DNA of 64,000 bases from Burkholderiales bacterium GJ-E10 (GCA_000828975.1 AP014683.1:1755700-1819699); one strand, 5' to 3'. Positions 9,276 to 18,504 are shown, counted from the stretch's first letter. The notes: generated from the letters alone by a model not told the origin. Numbers and translations are program-made.

Positions 9276-10372
9276 GTCCAGTCCAGGATCGCACCACAGC
9301 CCGGGGTTTCGTACAAGTCCACCCGCGCGAGCTGCGGCAGCATCGCTGCCGCCTGGCCGCGAATCCACTCCACCAGGGCCGCGGAGCCGCGTTCCTCGAT
9401 GCCCGGCACCTCGTACAACGGCCGGTGGTCGAGGCGGTCGAACACCGGTGCGAACAAGGTCTTGACGTCACCGAAGTCGATGGTCCAGCCGTACACGCGG
9501 TCCAGCGGGCCGACCAGGTGCAGGCGCAGGCGATAGCTATGGCCATGGATGCGGCGGCGTCCATCACTTGGCCCGGCACCCCGCAGACGCACCGCACTGT
9601 CGAGATTGAAATCCTTCCAGATCCGGTACCCGGATCCGTCGAAGCGCGCGCCGCTGCCGGCGGTCTCCCCCACCGTCACCGCCGCCAGCGCCGGCAGGCG
9701 AGGCCGGATCTGCTGCCATAGCCAGTGCGCGATCCACTCGCTGGTGGGATTCTCCAGGCCGGGAAGATCATTGAGGCAGGCCTCATGCAGTTCCGTTCCG
9801 AAGGGCGCCCAGATGCGATCGAGCTCGTCGTACGCCAGTGCGGAAGAAACGTCTAGACACGACGTCCGGGCCTCCAGCGTCACCGTGAATCCGTGCCCGT
9901 GCATGCGGCCGCACTTGTGTCCGGGCGGCACATTCGGCAGCTGGTGGGCGGCCTCGAAACGGTAGCGGCGCCATACGAGGGCCTCGCCTTGGACGTCGAA
10001 GTCCACGCCCTGCTCGGACGTACTGTACATACCGACGCCCTCCGGCGCCACGGCAAGCCGCCCTTCGAGTTGCGCGCGCACGTACCGCGCCAGCGCCTCG
10101 TCGGTCGGGTGATCGAGGTGGTCGACGTGGTCAAGGCGGCGGTAATCGAGCGGCGCCACACTCGCCTGGAGCGCCACGCGCAGGGAATCGACCTCCGAAC
10201 CGGGAAAAGGAGCCCAGGGCGTACTCCCGTCGGGCGCCGCCGCAACGCGCGCGACGGCGCGAAAGCCGTGGCCATGCACGCGCCCAAGACGATGCTCCGG
10301 GGGTGCAAACGCCAAACTGCGCGCGGCCTCGAAGCCGGCGGTGGCGACGAAGGAAAGACGATGCTGCTGCAT
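9272..10372 (-). CDS. queD: Three-domain QueD-like 6-carboxytetrahydropterin synthase
   Basis: 366 residues, about three times the usual QueD (about 120), made of three successive T-fold units. Unit 1 (about 1-128) has FEAARSL, so the first zinc His is Arg, plus HGHG and LDYRRLDH. Unit 2 (about 129-245) keeps the full metal set (FEAAHQL, HKCGRMHGHG) and the likely catalytic Cys, but has LHEACLN where LDH is expected. Unit 3 (about 246-366) lacks the first His and Cys but has HGHS, WTIDFGDVK, RLDHRPL and YETPGCGA. QueD converts dihydroneopterin triphosphate to 6-carboxytetrahydropterin, the substrate of the overlapping queE. The start at 10372 was chosen where similarity begins; an upstream Met at 10414 is possible. 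Confidence 0.85.
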   Translation of the reverse strand: MQQHRLSFVATAGFEAARSLAFAPPEHRLGRVHGHGFRAVARVAAAPDGSTPWAPFPGSEVDSLRVALQASVAPLDYRRLDHVDHLDHPTDEALARYVRAQLEGRLAVAPEGVGMYSTSEQGVDFDVQGEALVWRRYRFEAAHQLPNVPPGHKCGRMHGHGFTVTLEARTSCLDVSSALAYDELDRIWAPFGTELHEACLNDLPGLENPTSEWIAHWLWQQIRPRLPALAAVTVGETAGSGARFDGSGYRIWKDFNLDSAVRLRGAGPSDGRRRIHGHSYRLRLHLVGPLDRVYGWTIDFGDVKTLFAPVFDRLDHRPLYEVPGIEERGSAALVEWIRGQAAAMLPQLARVDLYETPGCGAILDWT

Positions 10373-10387
10373 GGTGGCCCGTTTATA

Positions 10388-10434
10388 CCCCCTCATCCCG
10401 GCCCGCTCCCCCAAGAGGGCGAGGGGGAATGGGG
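10388..10434. repeat. GC-rich intergenic inverted repeat
   Basis: A C-rich arm (CCCCC-TCATCCCGG) and a G-rich arm (GAGGGGGAATGGGG) can fold on each other, with TCCCCC at 10407-10412 pairing GGGGGA at 10423-10428. It resembles short intergenic C/G-rich repeats of Proteobacteria and lies between rpiA and the QueD-like gene, where it could act as a terminator or attenuator. No T-run follows. Confidence 0.35.
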
Positions 10435-10444
10435 TGGCCGGCGC

Positions 10445-11137
10445 TCAGCATCCCGGCCGACGGAGCTCCTGCACGCCGTCCGGCGTTCCCAGCAACAGGA
10501 CGTCCGCACCGCGCGCCGCGAACAGGCCGACGGTGACGACGCCGGGAATCTGGTTCAGGTACGCCTCCAGGGTCCGCGGATCGGAGATCTGCAGGCCATG
10601 GACATCGAGAATCTCGTTGCCGTTGTCGGTGCGGAATCCCTCGCGCAGGCGGGGCTCCCCGCCGAGCTTGGTCAGCTCGCGCAGGAGGAAGTTGCGCGCC
10701 ATCGGAATGACTTCGACCGGCAGCGGGAAGCGGCCCAGCACGTCGACTTTCTTGCTCGCATCGGCAATGCAGACGAAGGTCGCCGCCACGGCGGCCACGA
10801 TCTTCTCGCGGGTGAGGGCGCCGCCCCCGCCCTTGATCATGGCGAAGGTCGGGTCGATCTCGTCGGCACCGTCGACGTAGACCGGAATCGATTCGACCTC
10901 GTTCAGGTCGGCGACCCGGATGCCGTGGGTCCGCAGACGCTTCGCGCTGCGTTCCGAACTGGCGACGGCGGCCGCGATCGCATCGCGATGGGTGGCCAGT
11001 TCGTCAATGAACAGATCCGCGGTGGACCCGGTCCCGACGCCGAGCGCAGCGCCCGTGCCCAGGCACGGCGTGATGTGTTGTATGGCGGCGCGCGCCACGG
11101 CGCGCTTGAGTTCGTCCTGGCTCAGCTTGTCGGTCAC
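10445..11137 (-). CDS. rpiA: Ribose-5-phosphate isomerase A
   Basis: 230 residues (E. coli 219). It has the phosphate loop [15 protein letters not shown], the active-site DGADEIDP segment and [14 protein letters not shown], and ends near [14 protein letters not shown]. It interconverts ribose 5-phosphate and ribulose 5-phosphate in the pentose phosphate pathway. The frame is open further upstream, but a GTG at 11137 sits 8 bases after AAGGA and matches the family N-terminus, so this GTG start was chosen. It lies 35 bases downstream of lpdA and may be read from the pyruvate dehydrogenase operon. Confidence 0.95.
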   Translation of the reverse strand: MTDKLSQDELKRAVARAAIQHITPCLGTGAALGVGTGSTADLFIDELATHRDAIAAAVASSERSAKRLRTHGIRVADLNEVESIPVYVDGADEIDPTFAMIKGGGGALTREKIVAAVAATFVCIADASKKVDVLGRFPLPVEVIPMARNFLLRELTKLGGEPRLREGFRTDNGNEILDVHGLQISDPRTLEAYLNQIPGVVTVGLFAARGADVLLLGTPDGVQELRRPGC

Positions 11138-11172
11138 GGGCGGAATCCTTGGAAAAGAGCCGCCAATGATAC

Positions 11173-12591
11173 CTATCGTTTCCGCGCCGGCGGCAGATCC
11201 GTGCATGCGCCTTCGGCCACCTCGGCCGCCAGCCCCACCGATTCGCACAAGGTCGGGTGGGGATGGATGGTCTTGCCGATGTCCACTGCGTCCGCGCCCA
11301 TCTCGATCGCCAGCACGATTTCGCCGATCAGGTCGCCTGCGTGCGTGCCCACGATCGCGCCGCCGACGATGCGGTGGGTCGTCTCATCGAACAGCAGCTT
11401 GGTGAACCCCTCGTCGCGCCCGTTGGCGATTGCCCGCCCGGACGCATTCCAGGGAAACACCGCCTTCTTGACGGCGACGCCGCGCGCGCGCGCCTCGTCT
11501 TCGGTGAGACCGGCCCAGGCGATCTCCGGATCGGTATACGCGACCGAGGGGATCACGCGCGCATCGAACGCCGCCTTGTGACCGGCGGCGACTTCGGCCG
11601 CGACATGGCCCTCATGCACGGCCTTGTGCGCCAGCATGGGCGCCCCCGCGATGTCGCCGATGGCGAAGATGTGCGCGACGTTGGTACGCATCTGCGCGTC
11701 GGTAGGAATGAACCCGCGATCATCGACCTGCACGCCGGCCGCTTCCGCGCCGATCGCTTTGCCGTTGGGACGCCGGCCGGCGGAAACCAGGACGAGGTCG
11801 TAATCGACCGTTCCTTCCGGCGCCTGCTCGCCCTCGAACCGCACGCGCACCGCCTCCGGGAGGGCTTCGACCGCCGCCGCGCGCGTGCGCAACAGCACGC
11901 GATCGAAGCGGTGTTCGTTGCGCTTGTGCCAGACCTTGACCAGATCGCGGTCCGTTCCCGGCATCAGGCCGTCCGTCAACTCGACGACGTCCACGCGCGC
12001 CCCCAGGGCCGAATAGACCGTCGCCATTTCCAGCCCGATGATGCCGCCGCCGATGACCAGCATGCGCTTGGGCAGGAACGGCAGTTCGAGCACGCCGGTG
12101 GAGTCGACGATGCGCGGATCCTGCGGCAGAAACGGCAGTGCGACCGGCTCGGAGCCGGCTGCGATGATCGCCTGGCGAAACCCGATATTGCGGGTCTCGC
12201 CGCCCTCGGCTGCCGTCCATGCCAGCGTGTGGGCGTCGGCGAACCGCCCCGTGCCGCGCAGCACGTCGACCTTGCGCAACTTGGCCATCGCGGCCAGCCC
12301 GGAGGTCAGCTTGCCCACGACCTGGCTCCGGTGCGCGCGCAATTTCGCGAGGTCGATCTGCGGCGGCGCGAACTCGACTCCGACACCGGCGAGATGCACG
12401 GCTTCCTCCAGCACGGCGGCGACATGTAGCAGCGCCTTGGACGGAATGCAGCCGACGTTGAGGCACACGCCGCCCAATGTCGGGCCGCGCTCCACCAGCG
12501 CCACACGCAGGCCGAGGTCGGCGGCGCGAAACGCTGCCGAGTATCCGCCGGGGCCTGCGCCGAGCACGAGAAGGTCGTATGGTTCGTTCAC
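11173..12591 (-). CDS. lpdA: Dihydrolipoamide dehydrogenase (E3)
   Basis: 472 residues, no lipoyl domain. The FAD motif [17 protein letters not shown] is at about 11-27, the redox disulfide [15 protein letters not shown] (two Cys five apart) at about 40-54, the NAD domain [17 protein letters not shown] in the middle and the catalytic HPHPTLCE His-Glu pair near the C-terminus. It reoxidises the lipoyl groups of the E2 subunit, reducing NAD+. Translation starts at a GTG at 12591 that overlaps the stop of the upstream GNAT gene (GTGA). It is the last subunit gene of the aceE-aceF-lpdA operon. Confidence 0.95.
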   Translation of the reverse strand: MNEPYDLLVLGAGPGGYSAAFRAADLGLRVALVERGPTLGGVCLNVGCIPSKALLHVAAVLEEAVHLAGVGVEFAPPQIDLAKLRAHRSQVVGKLTSGLAAMAKLRKVDVLRGTGRFADAHTLAWTAAEGGETRNIGFRQAIIAAGSEPVALPFLPQDPRIVDSTGVLELPFLPKRMLVIGGGIIGLEMATVYSALGARVDVVELTDGLMPGTDRDLVKVWHKRNEHRFDRVLLRTRAAAVEALPEAVRVRFEGEQAPEGTVDYDLVLVSAGRRPNGKAIGAEAAGVQVDDRGFIPTDAQMRTNVAHIFAIGDIAGAPMLAHKAVHEGHVAAEVAAGHKAAFDARVIPSVAYTDPEIAWAGLTEDEARARGVAVKKAVFPWNASGRAIANGRDEGFTKLLFDETTHRIVGGAIVGTHAGDLIGEIVLAIEMGADAVDIGKTIHPHPTLCESVGLAAEVAEGACTDLPPARKR

Positions 12592-13136
12592 ACGGGTTCC
12601 TTTACGAAACGGATTGCCATCAGCACTTCATCCTCGGGGCCGTCGTCCAGGCGCACCGCATCGCGGCGGCGCCCCTCCTCGACGAAACCGAATTTCCGGT
12701 ACAGGGAGATCGCAGCCTCGTTCGGCGCGCGCACCCATAATTCGATGCGCTCGAACCCACGCACCCAGGCATCGGCGATCGCCGTCGCCATCAGGCGGCG
12801 CCCCAGCCCCTGGCGCCGATACGCCGCCCGCACGCCGATCCCCAGGACGCCGCCATGGCCGCGTCCGGGAAGCGGATCGCGCCGCACCTCACACCACCCG
12901 ACGACCCGGTCGCCATCGAGCGCGACGTGGAACGGATTCCCGAGCGAGCGATCGGCGGCAACCCATGCGGCGTTCTGCTCCAGCGAGAAGCCGTCGACGA
13001 TCGCCAGGTACTTGCGTTCACGCGCCACCTCGGCAAGACAGTCGCCGAAGCTGTCGACGTGCCGCAGATCGATCGGCGCAATCACGATCGCCGATGCCGA
13101 CGGGTCCGGCACGCCCTGGTTGGCTGCGTCCGTCAC
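12588..13136 (-). CDS. GNAT-family N-acetyltransferase inside the pyruvate dehydrogenase operon
   Basis: 182 residues with a GNAT fold: the acetyl-CoA motif RRQGLGRRLM at about 118-127, preceded by a VLGIGVRAAYR strand and followed by ELWVRAPNEAAISLYRKFGF. It should transfer an acetyl group from acetyl-CoA to an amine; the substrate is not visible. It lies between aceF and lpdA, and its TGA overlaps the lpdA GTG start, so it is coupled to lpdA. A GTG at 13136 after GGGG was chosen; GTG at 13151 is an alternative. Its position suggests a link to acetyl-CoA output or to modification of the complex, but this is inference. Confidence 0.82.
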   Translation of the reverse strand: MTDAANQGVPDPSASAIVIAPIDLRHVDSFGDCLAEVARERKYLAIVDGFSLEQNAAWVAADRSLGNPFHVALDGDRVVGWCEVRRDPLPGRGHGGVLGIGVRAAYRRQGLGRRLMATAIADAWVRGFERIELWVRAPNEAAISLYRKFGFVEEGRRRDAVRLDDGPEDEVLMAIRFVKEPV

Positions 13137-13170
13137 GTCCGGCCCCTGCACAAGACGCCCGCCGCCGCGC

Positions 13171-14541
13171 TTACAACAGCACGCGACGGAAGTCGGCCAG
13201 CACCTGGGCGAGATAGGCGTTGAAGCGCGCCGCACCCGCGCCGTCGACCACCCGATGATCCCAGGACAGCGACATCGGCAGGATCAGACGGGGCACGAAC
13301 TGCTCGCCGTCCCAGACCGGGCGCATCGCCGCGCGGCACACGCCGAGGATCGCCACCTCGGGCGCATTGATGATCGGCGTGAAATACGTGCCGCCGATCC
13401 CGCCCAGGGAGGAGATCGAGAACGTGCCGCCCTGCATCTCCGCCGGGCTCAGCTTGCCTTCGCGCGCCTTGGCCGCCAGTGCGCTCATTTCCTGCGCGAT
13501 TTCGAGCACGCCCTTGCGGTCGGCGTCGCGGATCACCGGCACGACCAGGCCGTTGGGCGTATCCGCCGCGAAGCCGATGTGGTAGTAGCGCTTGCGGATC
13601 ACCGCGTCGCCGCTGGCCGCATCGAGCGAGCTGTTGAAATCCGGGAACTGCTGCAAGGCCGCGACGCAGGCCTTGACGAGAAAGGCGAGCATGGTGAGCT
13701 TGACGCCGCGCTTTTCGTTCTCCCGGTTAAGCTGGACCCGGAAGGCTTCCAGTTCCGTGATGTCGGCATCCTCGTGATTGGTCACGTGCGGGATGCTCAC
13801 CCAGTTGCGGTGGAGACCAGGGCCGGAAATCTTGCGGATGCGCGACATCTCGACCCGCTCGATGGGTCCGAACTTGGCGAAGTCGACCTGCGGCCACGCC
13901 GGCAGCGGCGCGCCGCCGGCGGCGACGATGCCGGAACCGGATCCCGCCGCCGGCGCCTGCGCGCCCTGCATCACGCCTTTGACGAACGTCCGCACGTCAT
14001 CGTGGGTGACGCGCGCCTTGGGACCGCTGCCGGACACGCGCGACAGGTCGACGCCCAATTCGCGGGCCATCGCGCGCACCGACGGCGACGCGTGAACCGT
14101 GCTCGAAATCGCGCGGACCGGCTCGCCGCCGGTTGCGGAAGCCGCGACCGCGGCGGGGGCCGCCGGAGCAACGGCCACAGGGCTTCCGGAGCCCGGGGTC
14201 GGCGGCGGATTGTCCGCCTTCGGCACCGCTTCCGGCTCTGCCGCTGCGAGCTTCTCCACCACCGCGGGCGCCGTTGCCGCAGCAACCGCCGCCGGCTCGA
14301 GCAGCAGGACGAGCGAGCCCTTGGACACCTTGTCGCCGATCCGCAACTTGAGCTCGCGCACGACGCCCGCCGCAGCCGACGGAATCTCCATTGATGCCTT
14401 GTCGGACTCCACGGTGACCAGCGACTGGTCGACGGCGATCGTGTCGCCGGGCTTGACCAGCAGTTCAATGACCTCGACGTCCTTGAAATCCCCGATATCC
14501 GGAACCCGCACTTCCATGACGTCTGCCACGGGATTGGCCAT
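13171..14541 (-). CDS. aceF: Pyruvate dehydrogenase E2, dihydrolipoamide acetyltransferase
   Basis: 456 residues with one N-terminal lipoyl domain (about 6-80; lipoyl Lys in VESDKASMEIP). An Ala/Pro-rich linker follows, then the peripheral subunit-binding domain (about 150-190, SPSVRAMARELGVDLS) and the catalytic domain ending with the active-site DHRVVDG. E. coli AceF has three lipoyl domains; the single-domain form is common outside enterics. It transfers acetyl groups to CoA and forms the core of the complex. It begins 17 bases after the aceE stop and is followed by the GNAT gene and lpdA. Confidence 0.95.
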   Translation of the reverse strand: MANPVADVMEVRVPDIGDFKDVEVIELLVKPGDTIAVDQSLVTVESDKASMEIPSAAAGVVRELKLRIGDKVSKGSLVLLLEPAAVAAATAPAVVEKLAAAEPEAVPKADNPPPTPGSGSPVAVAPAAPAAVAASATGGEPVRAISSTVHASPSVRAMARELGVDLSRVSGSGPKARVTHDDVRTFVKGVMQGAQAPAAGSGSGIVAAGGAPLPAWPQVDFAKFGPIERVEMSRIRKISGPGLHRNWVSIPHVTNHEDADITELEAFRVQLNRENEKRGVKLTMLAFLVKACVAALQQFPDFNSSLDAASGDAVIRKRYYHIGFAADTPNGLVVPVIRDADRKGVLEIAQEMSALAAKAREGKLSPAEMQGGTFSISSLGGIGGTYFTPIINAPEVAILGVCRAAMRPVWDGEQFVPRLILPMSLSWDHRVVDGAGAARFNAYLAQVLADFRRVLL

Positions 14542-14558
14542 GATCGATTCCCTCTCTC

Positions 14559-17270
14559 TTACACCGTCGCCGGGTTGGGTTTCTCGGGGTCGATCCCGAA
14601 CTTGCGGATCGCCTCCGCGACGACCGCAGGCGGCACCGTTCCTTCCTCCGAAAGCGCCTTGAGCGCGGCCACCGCGACATAATGCCGGTCGACCTCGAAG
14701 AACCCGCGCAGCGCCGTGCGGGTGTCGGAGCGGCCGAACCCGTCGGTCCCCAGCACCTTGTATGCACGCCCTTGCGGGATGTACGGCCGGATCTGGTCGG
14801 CGAAGGTCCGCATGTAGTCGGTCGAGGCGATGACCGGCCCCGCCGTTGCTTCGAGCTGCTGCGCCACGTAGGACTTGCGGGCCGCCTCGAGCGGATGGAG
14901 CATGCTCCAGCGCTCGCAGTCGATGCCGTCGCGCCGCAGTTCGGTGAAGCTGGTCACGCTCCAGACGTCCGCGGCGACCTTGTAGTCGTGCTCGAGGATT
15001 TCCGCCGCAGCGATCACCTCGCGCAGGATCGCGCCGCAGCCCAGCAGTTGCACGCGCGCGATCGCCTTGCTCTTGCCGCTGCCGGCCGCCCCTTCGCGCA
15101 GGCGATACATGCCACGCAGAATGCCCTCCTCCTGCCCTTTCTTCAGACCGGGATGCGCGTAGTTCTCGTTGAGCAGGGTGATGTAGTACCAGACGTTTTC
15201 CTGCTCCGACATCATGCGGCGCAGGCCGTCATGCAGGATCACCGCGACTTCGTGCGCGAACGTCGGGTCATAGCAGACGCAGTTCGGGATGGTCGAGGCC
15301 AGAATGTGCGAATGCCCGTCCTGGTGCTGCAGACCCTCGCCGTTCAGGGTGGTGCGGCCGCTCGTGCCGCCGAGCAGGAACCCGCGTGCCTGCAGGTCGC
15401 CCGCCGCCCAGGCCAGGTCGCCGGTACGCTGCAGGCCGAACATCGAATAGAAGATATAGAAGGGCAGCATGATCCGGTCGGTGGTCGAGTAGCTCGACGC
15501 CGCCGCGATCCACGAACTCATGGCGCCCGCCTCGTTGATCCCCTCCTCGAGGATCTGCCCGGCCTTGTCCTCGCGGTAGTACATCACCTGGTCGCGGTCG
15601 ACGGGCTCATAGAGCTGTCCCTGCTGCGAGAAGATTCCCAGCTGGCGGAACATCCCCTCCATGCCGAAGGTGCGCGCCTCATCGGGAATGATCGGCACCA
15701 CTCGCGGTCCCAGTTCCTTGTCGCGCACGAGCTGCGTGAGCACGCGCACGAACGCCTGGGTCGTGGAAATCTCCCGCCCTTCCGCGGTGGGCTCCAGCAC
15801 CGCCGAGAAGGCGTCGAGCGCGGGAATCGCGAGCGACTCCGATGCACGGCGGCGGCGCTGCGGCAGATATCCGCCCAGGGCGCGGCGCCGCTCGTGGAGA
15901 TACTGCATCTCGGGCGAATCCGCGGGCGGAAGATAGAACGGCACCTCGTCGATCCGGTCGTCCGGCACCGGAATGCGGAACCGGTCGCGGAACTCGCGCA
16001 CCGAATCGGCATCGAGTTTCTTCAGCTGGTGCGAGGGGTTCTTGGCCTGCCCCACCTTGCCCATGCCGTACCCCTTGACGGTCTTGGCAAGGATCACCGT
16101 CGGCTGGCCCGCGTGCGCGACCGCCGCGGCGTAGGCGGCGTAGATCTTGTGTGGATCGTGTCCGCCGCGATTCAGGCGCCAGATGTCCGAGTCGGTCATG
16201 CGCGACACCATCTCGAGCAGCTGGGGATATTTGCCGAAGAAATTCTTGCGGACGTAGGCGCCGTCGTTGGCCTTGTAGTTCTGGTACTCGCCGTCGACCG
16301 TTTCTTCCATCAGCTTCCGGAGCAGACCGTCCTTGTCCCGCGCCAGCAGCGGATCCCAGTACGAACCCCAGAGCAGCTTGACGACGTTCCAGCCGGCACC
16401 GCGGAAGGCGCCTTCGAGTTCCTGGATGATCTTGCCATTGCCGCGCACCGGGCCGTCGAGCCGCTGCAGGTTGCAGTTGATGACGAAGATCAGGTTGTCG
16501 AGCTTTTCGCGCGCCGCCATGGCGATGGCGCCCATCGATTCGGGCTCGTCCATCTCGCCGTCGCCGCAGAACACCCAGACCTTGCGGTCGGCCGTGTCGG
16601 CGATGCCGCGCGCATGTAGGTATTTGAGGAAACGCGCCTGGTAGATCCCCTGGATCGGCCCCAGGCCCATCGACACCGTCGGGAATTGCCAGAAATCGGG
16701 CATCAGCTTGGGGTGGGGATAGGAACTGACCCCCTTGCCTTCGACCTCGCGACGGAAGTGGTCCAGCTGGTCCTCGGTGATCCGTCCCTCCAGGAACGCG
16801 CGGGCATAGACCCCGGGCGAGGAGTGCCCCTGCAGATAGATCAGGTCGCCGCCATGCTCGGCGGTGGGTGCGCGCCAGAAGTGGTTGAAGCCCACTTCCA
16901 TGAGCGTTCCGACGGAGGCGTAGCTGGCGATATGGCCGCCCAGTTCGCCTTCCCGGCGGTTGGCACGTACGACCATCGCCATGGCGTTCCAGCGAATATA
17001 GGAACGGATCCGTTCCTCCATTACGGCGTCACCCGGAGAACGCGCCTCCAGGTGCGGCGGAATGGTATTGAGGTAGGCGGTGTTGGCGGAATACGGAATG
17101 TGGGCGCCGCTACGGCGAGCCCGATCCATCAGCGTTTCGAGCAGGAAATGAGCCCGTTCCGGGCCCTCCTGTTCGATGACCGCGTCGAGTGCATCGATCC
17201 ACTCTTGGGTCTCCTGGGTGTCGGGGTCGTTCCCGGCACCGGTCATGCTTGCGGCGGGATTTGTCGGCAT
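14559..17270 (-). CDS. aceE: Pyruvate dehydrogenase E1 (homodimeric type)
   Basis: 903 residues (E. coli 887), the single-chain E1 of Proteobacteria. The thiamine diphosphate motif is GDGEMDEPESMGAI ... NLIFVINCNLQRLDG. Family signatures HSSPGVYARAFLEG, PHPKLMPDFWQFPTVSMG and the C-terminal GTDGFGRSDTR are present. It decarboxylates pyruvate and acetylates the E2 lipoyl group. The ATG at 17270 follows AAAGGAG at a 7-base spacing and was preferred over in-frame Met codons upstream. It is the first gene of the operon; a pair of inverted repeats just upstream probably carries its control. Confidence 0.96.
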   Translation of the reverse strand: MPTNPAASMTGAGNDPDTQETQEWIDALDAVIEQEGPERAHFLLETLMDRARRSGAHIPYSANTAYLNTIPPHLEARSPGDAVMEERIRSYIRWNAMAMVVRANRREGELGGHIASYASVGTLMEVGFNHFWRAPTAEHGGDLIYLQGHSSPGVYARAFLEGRITEDQLDHFRREVEGKGVSSYPHPKLMPDFWQFPTVSMGLGPIQGIYQARFLKYLHARGIADTADRKVWVFCGDGEMDEPESMGAIAMAAREKLDNLIFVINCNLQRLDGPVRGNGKIIQELEGAFRGAGWNVVKLLWGSYWDPLLARDKDGLLRKLMEETVDGEYQNYKANDGAYVRKNFFGKYPQLLEMVSRMTDSDIWRLNRGGHDPHKIYAAYAAAVAHAGQPTVILAKTVKGYGMGKVGQAKNPSHQLKKLDADSVREFRDRFRIPVPDDRIDEVPFYLPPADSPEMQYLHERRRALGGYLPQRRRRASESLAIPALDAFSAVLEPTAEGREISTTQAFVRVLTQLVRDKELGPRVVPIIPDEARTFGMEGMFRQLGIFSQQGQLYEPVDRDQVMYYREDKAGQILEEGINEAGAMSSWIAAASSYSTTDRIMLPFYIFYSMFGLQRTGDLAWAAGDLQARGFLLGGTSGRTTLNGEGLQHQDGHSHILASTIPNCVCYDPTFAHEVAVILHDGLRRMMSEQENVWYYITLLNENYAHPGLKKGQEEGILRGMYRLREGAAGSGKSKAIARVQLLGCGAILREVIAAAEILEHDYKVAADVWSVTSFTELRRDGIDCERWSMLHPLEAARKSYVAQQLEATAGPVIASTDYMRTFADQIRPYIPQGRAYKVLGTDGFGRSDTRTALRGFFEVDRHYVAVAALKALSEEGTVPPAVVAEAIRKFGIDPEKPNPATV

Positions 17271-17312
17271 CAACTGTCTCCTTTCCAAGGAATGTACCAT
17301 CCCCCGCATAAA

Positions 17313-17347
17313 TTTCAAATTATGAAACGATGTTTCTCATCACGAAA
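17313..17347. promoter_or_regulatory. Tandem TTTC-N7-GAAA operator candidates upstream of aceE
   Basis: Two 15-bp inverted repeats lie exactly 20 bp apart: a perfect TTTCA-AATTA-TGAAA at 17313-17327 and TTTCT-CATCA-CGAAA at 17333-17347. The spacing places them on the same face of the helix. They lie 43-77 bases before the aceE start and in the aceE/pstS divergent region. They do not match the enteric PdhR site. A dimeric repressor of the pyruvate dehydrogenase operon is the simplest reading. Confidence 0.5.
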
Positions 17348-17386
17348 TCAGGCGTTCCGGCAACGCCGACACCCTCGGTAACCATT

Positions 17387-17417
17387 CTGTAATATTTGAC
17401 ATGTAACTTTGTGGAAA
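17387..17417 (+). promoter_or_regulatory. Weak Pho-box-like sequence upstream of pstS
   Basis: CTGTAAT followed by TTGACAT resembles two degenerate CTGTCAT half-sites of a PhoB box, but with a 2-base instead of 4-base spacer. It lies about 75-100 bases before the pstS start, where a PhoB-activated promoter would be expected. The match is poor and the call rests largely on position. Confidence 0.3.
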
Positions 17418-17484
17418 CAATCGCCGCGTACCGTCGCGTTGCGCGTTCGCGTACAAAAATCCACTTTACCGGAAGGAACATTCC

Positions 17485-18504
17485 ATGAATCGATCTTTGC
17501 TCGCCCGCTTCGCGACGGCGGCTGCCTGCGGCCTGTTGCTGGCCCACGCAGCGTCGGCAGCCGAAATCACCGGCGCCGGTTCGACCTTCGTCTATCCGCT
17601 GCTCTCCAAGTGGTCCGCCGACTACAATGCGGCGACCGGGACCAAGATCAACTACCAGTCCATCGGATCCGGTGGCGGCATCGCCCAGATCAAGGCGGGA
17701 ACGGTGGACTTCGGCGCCACCGACATGCCGCTGGCTCCCAAGGTGCTGGCGCAGCACGGCCTGGCGCAATTCCCGGTGGTGATCGGCGGCGTCGTGCCGG
17801 TGGTCAACATCGAGGGCGTCAAGCCCGGCCAGGTCAAGCTGGACGGCCCGACGCTGGCCAAGATCTATCTGGGCGAAATCACCCACTGGAACGATCCGGC
17901 GATCGCCGCGCTCAACCCCGGCCTGAACCTGGGCGACGGAGAGATCTCCGTCGTGCATCGTTCCGACGGTTCGGGAACGACCTTCAACTTCGTCGACTAC
18001 CTGAGCAAGGTCAGCCCCGCCTGGAAGAGCAAGGTCGGCGAAGGCACCTCCGTGGCCTGGCCGGCCGGCGTCGGCGGCAAGGGCAACGAGGGCGTCGCGG
18101 CGTACGTCAAGCAGCTCAAGGGTTCGATCGGCTACGTCGAACTGGCCTACGCGCTCGAAACCCGGATGTCCTACACCCTGATGAAGAACCAGGCCGGCAA
18201 GTACGTCGCCCCCAGCCTGGAGAGCTTCTCGGCCGCCGCGGCCAAGGCCCATTGGCCGATGGACAAGGACTTCGACATGGTGATCACCGACGCGCCGGGC
18301 GCCACGTCCTGGCCGATCGCCGCCAGCACCTTCGTGCTGGTCTACAAGCACCCGCGGGATCCGGCGCGCTCGAAGGCCGCGATGACCTTCTTCCGCTGGG
18401 CGCTGGAGCACGGCCAAGGCCAGGCGAAGAAGCTGGTCTACGTCGCGCTGCCGCCGTCGCTGGTCAAAAATATCGAAAAGTACTGGGCCGCGCAGATCCA
18501 CTAA
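17485..18504 (+). CDS. pstS: Phosphate ABC transporter, periplasmic phosphate-binding protein
   Basis: 339 residues with a cleavable signal peptide (MNRSLLARFATAAACGLLL... ending AASA) and the mature start AEITGAGSTFVYPL. Phosphate-contacting segments GAGSTF, GATDMPL and HRSDGSGTTFNF are all present. It captures orthophosphate in the periplasm and delivers it to PstCA. AAGGA lies 7 bases before the ATG. A strong hairpin terminator follows the gene, which explains how the binding protein can be made in excess over the membrane subunits. It is divergent from aceE. Confidence 0.96.
   Translation: MNRSLLARFATAAACGLLLAHAASAAEITGAGSTFVYPLLSKWSADYNAATGTKINYQSIGSGGGIAQIKAGTVDFGATDMPLAPKVLAQHGLAQFPVVIGGVVPVVNIEGVKPGQVKLDGPTLAKIYLGEITHWNDPAIAALNPGLNLGDGEISVVHRSDGSGTTFNFVDYLSKVSPAWKSKVGEGTSVAWPAGVGGKGNEGVAAYVKQLKGSIGYVELAYALETRMSYTLMKNQAGKYVAPSLESFSAAAAKAHWPMDKDFDMVITDAPGATSWPIAASTFVLVYKHPRDPARSKAAMTFFRWALEHGQGQAKKLVYVALPPSLVKNIEKYWAAQIH

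Noticed and set aside
9893-11581. Plus-strand frame antisense to queD/rpiA
   Set aside because: Shadow frame; both minus-strand genes have complete active-site motifs.
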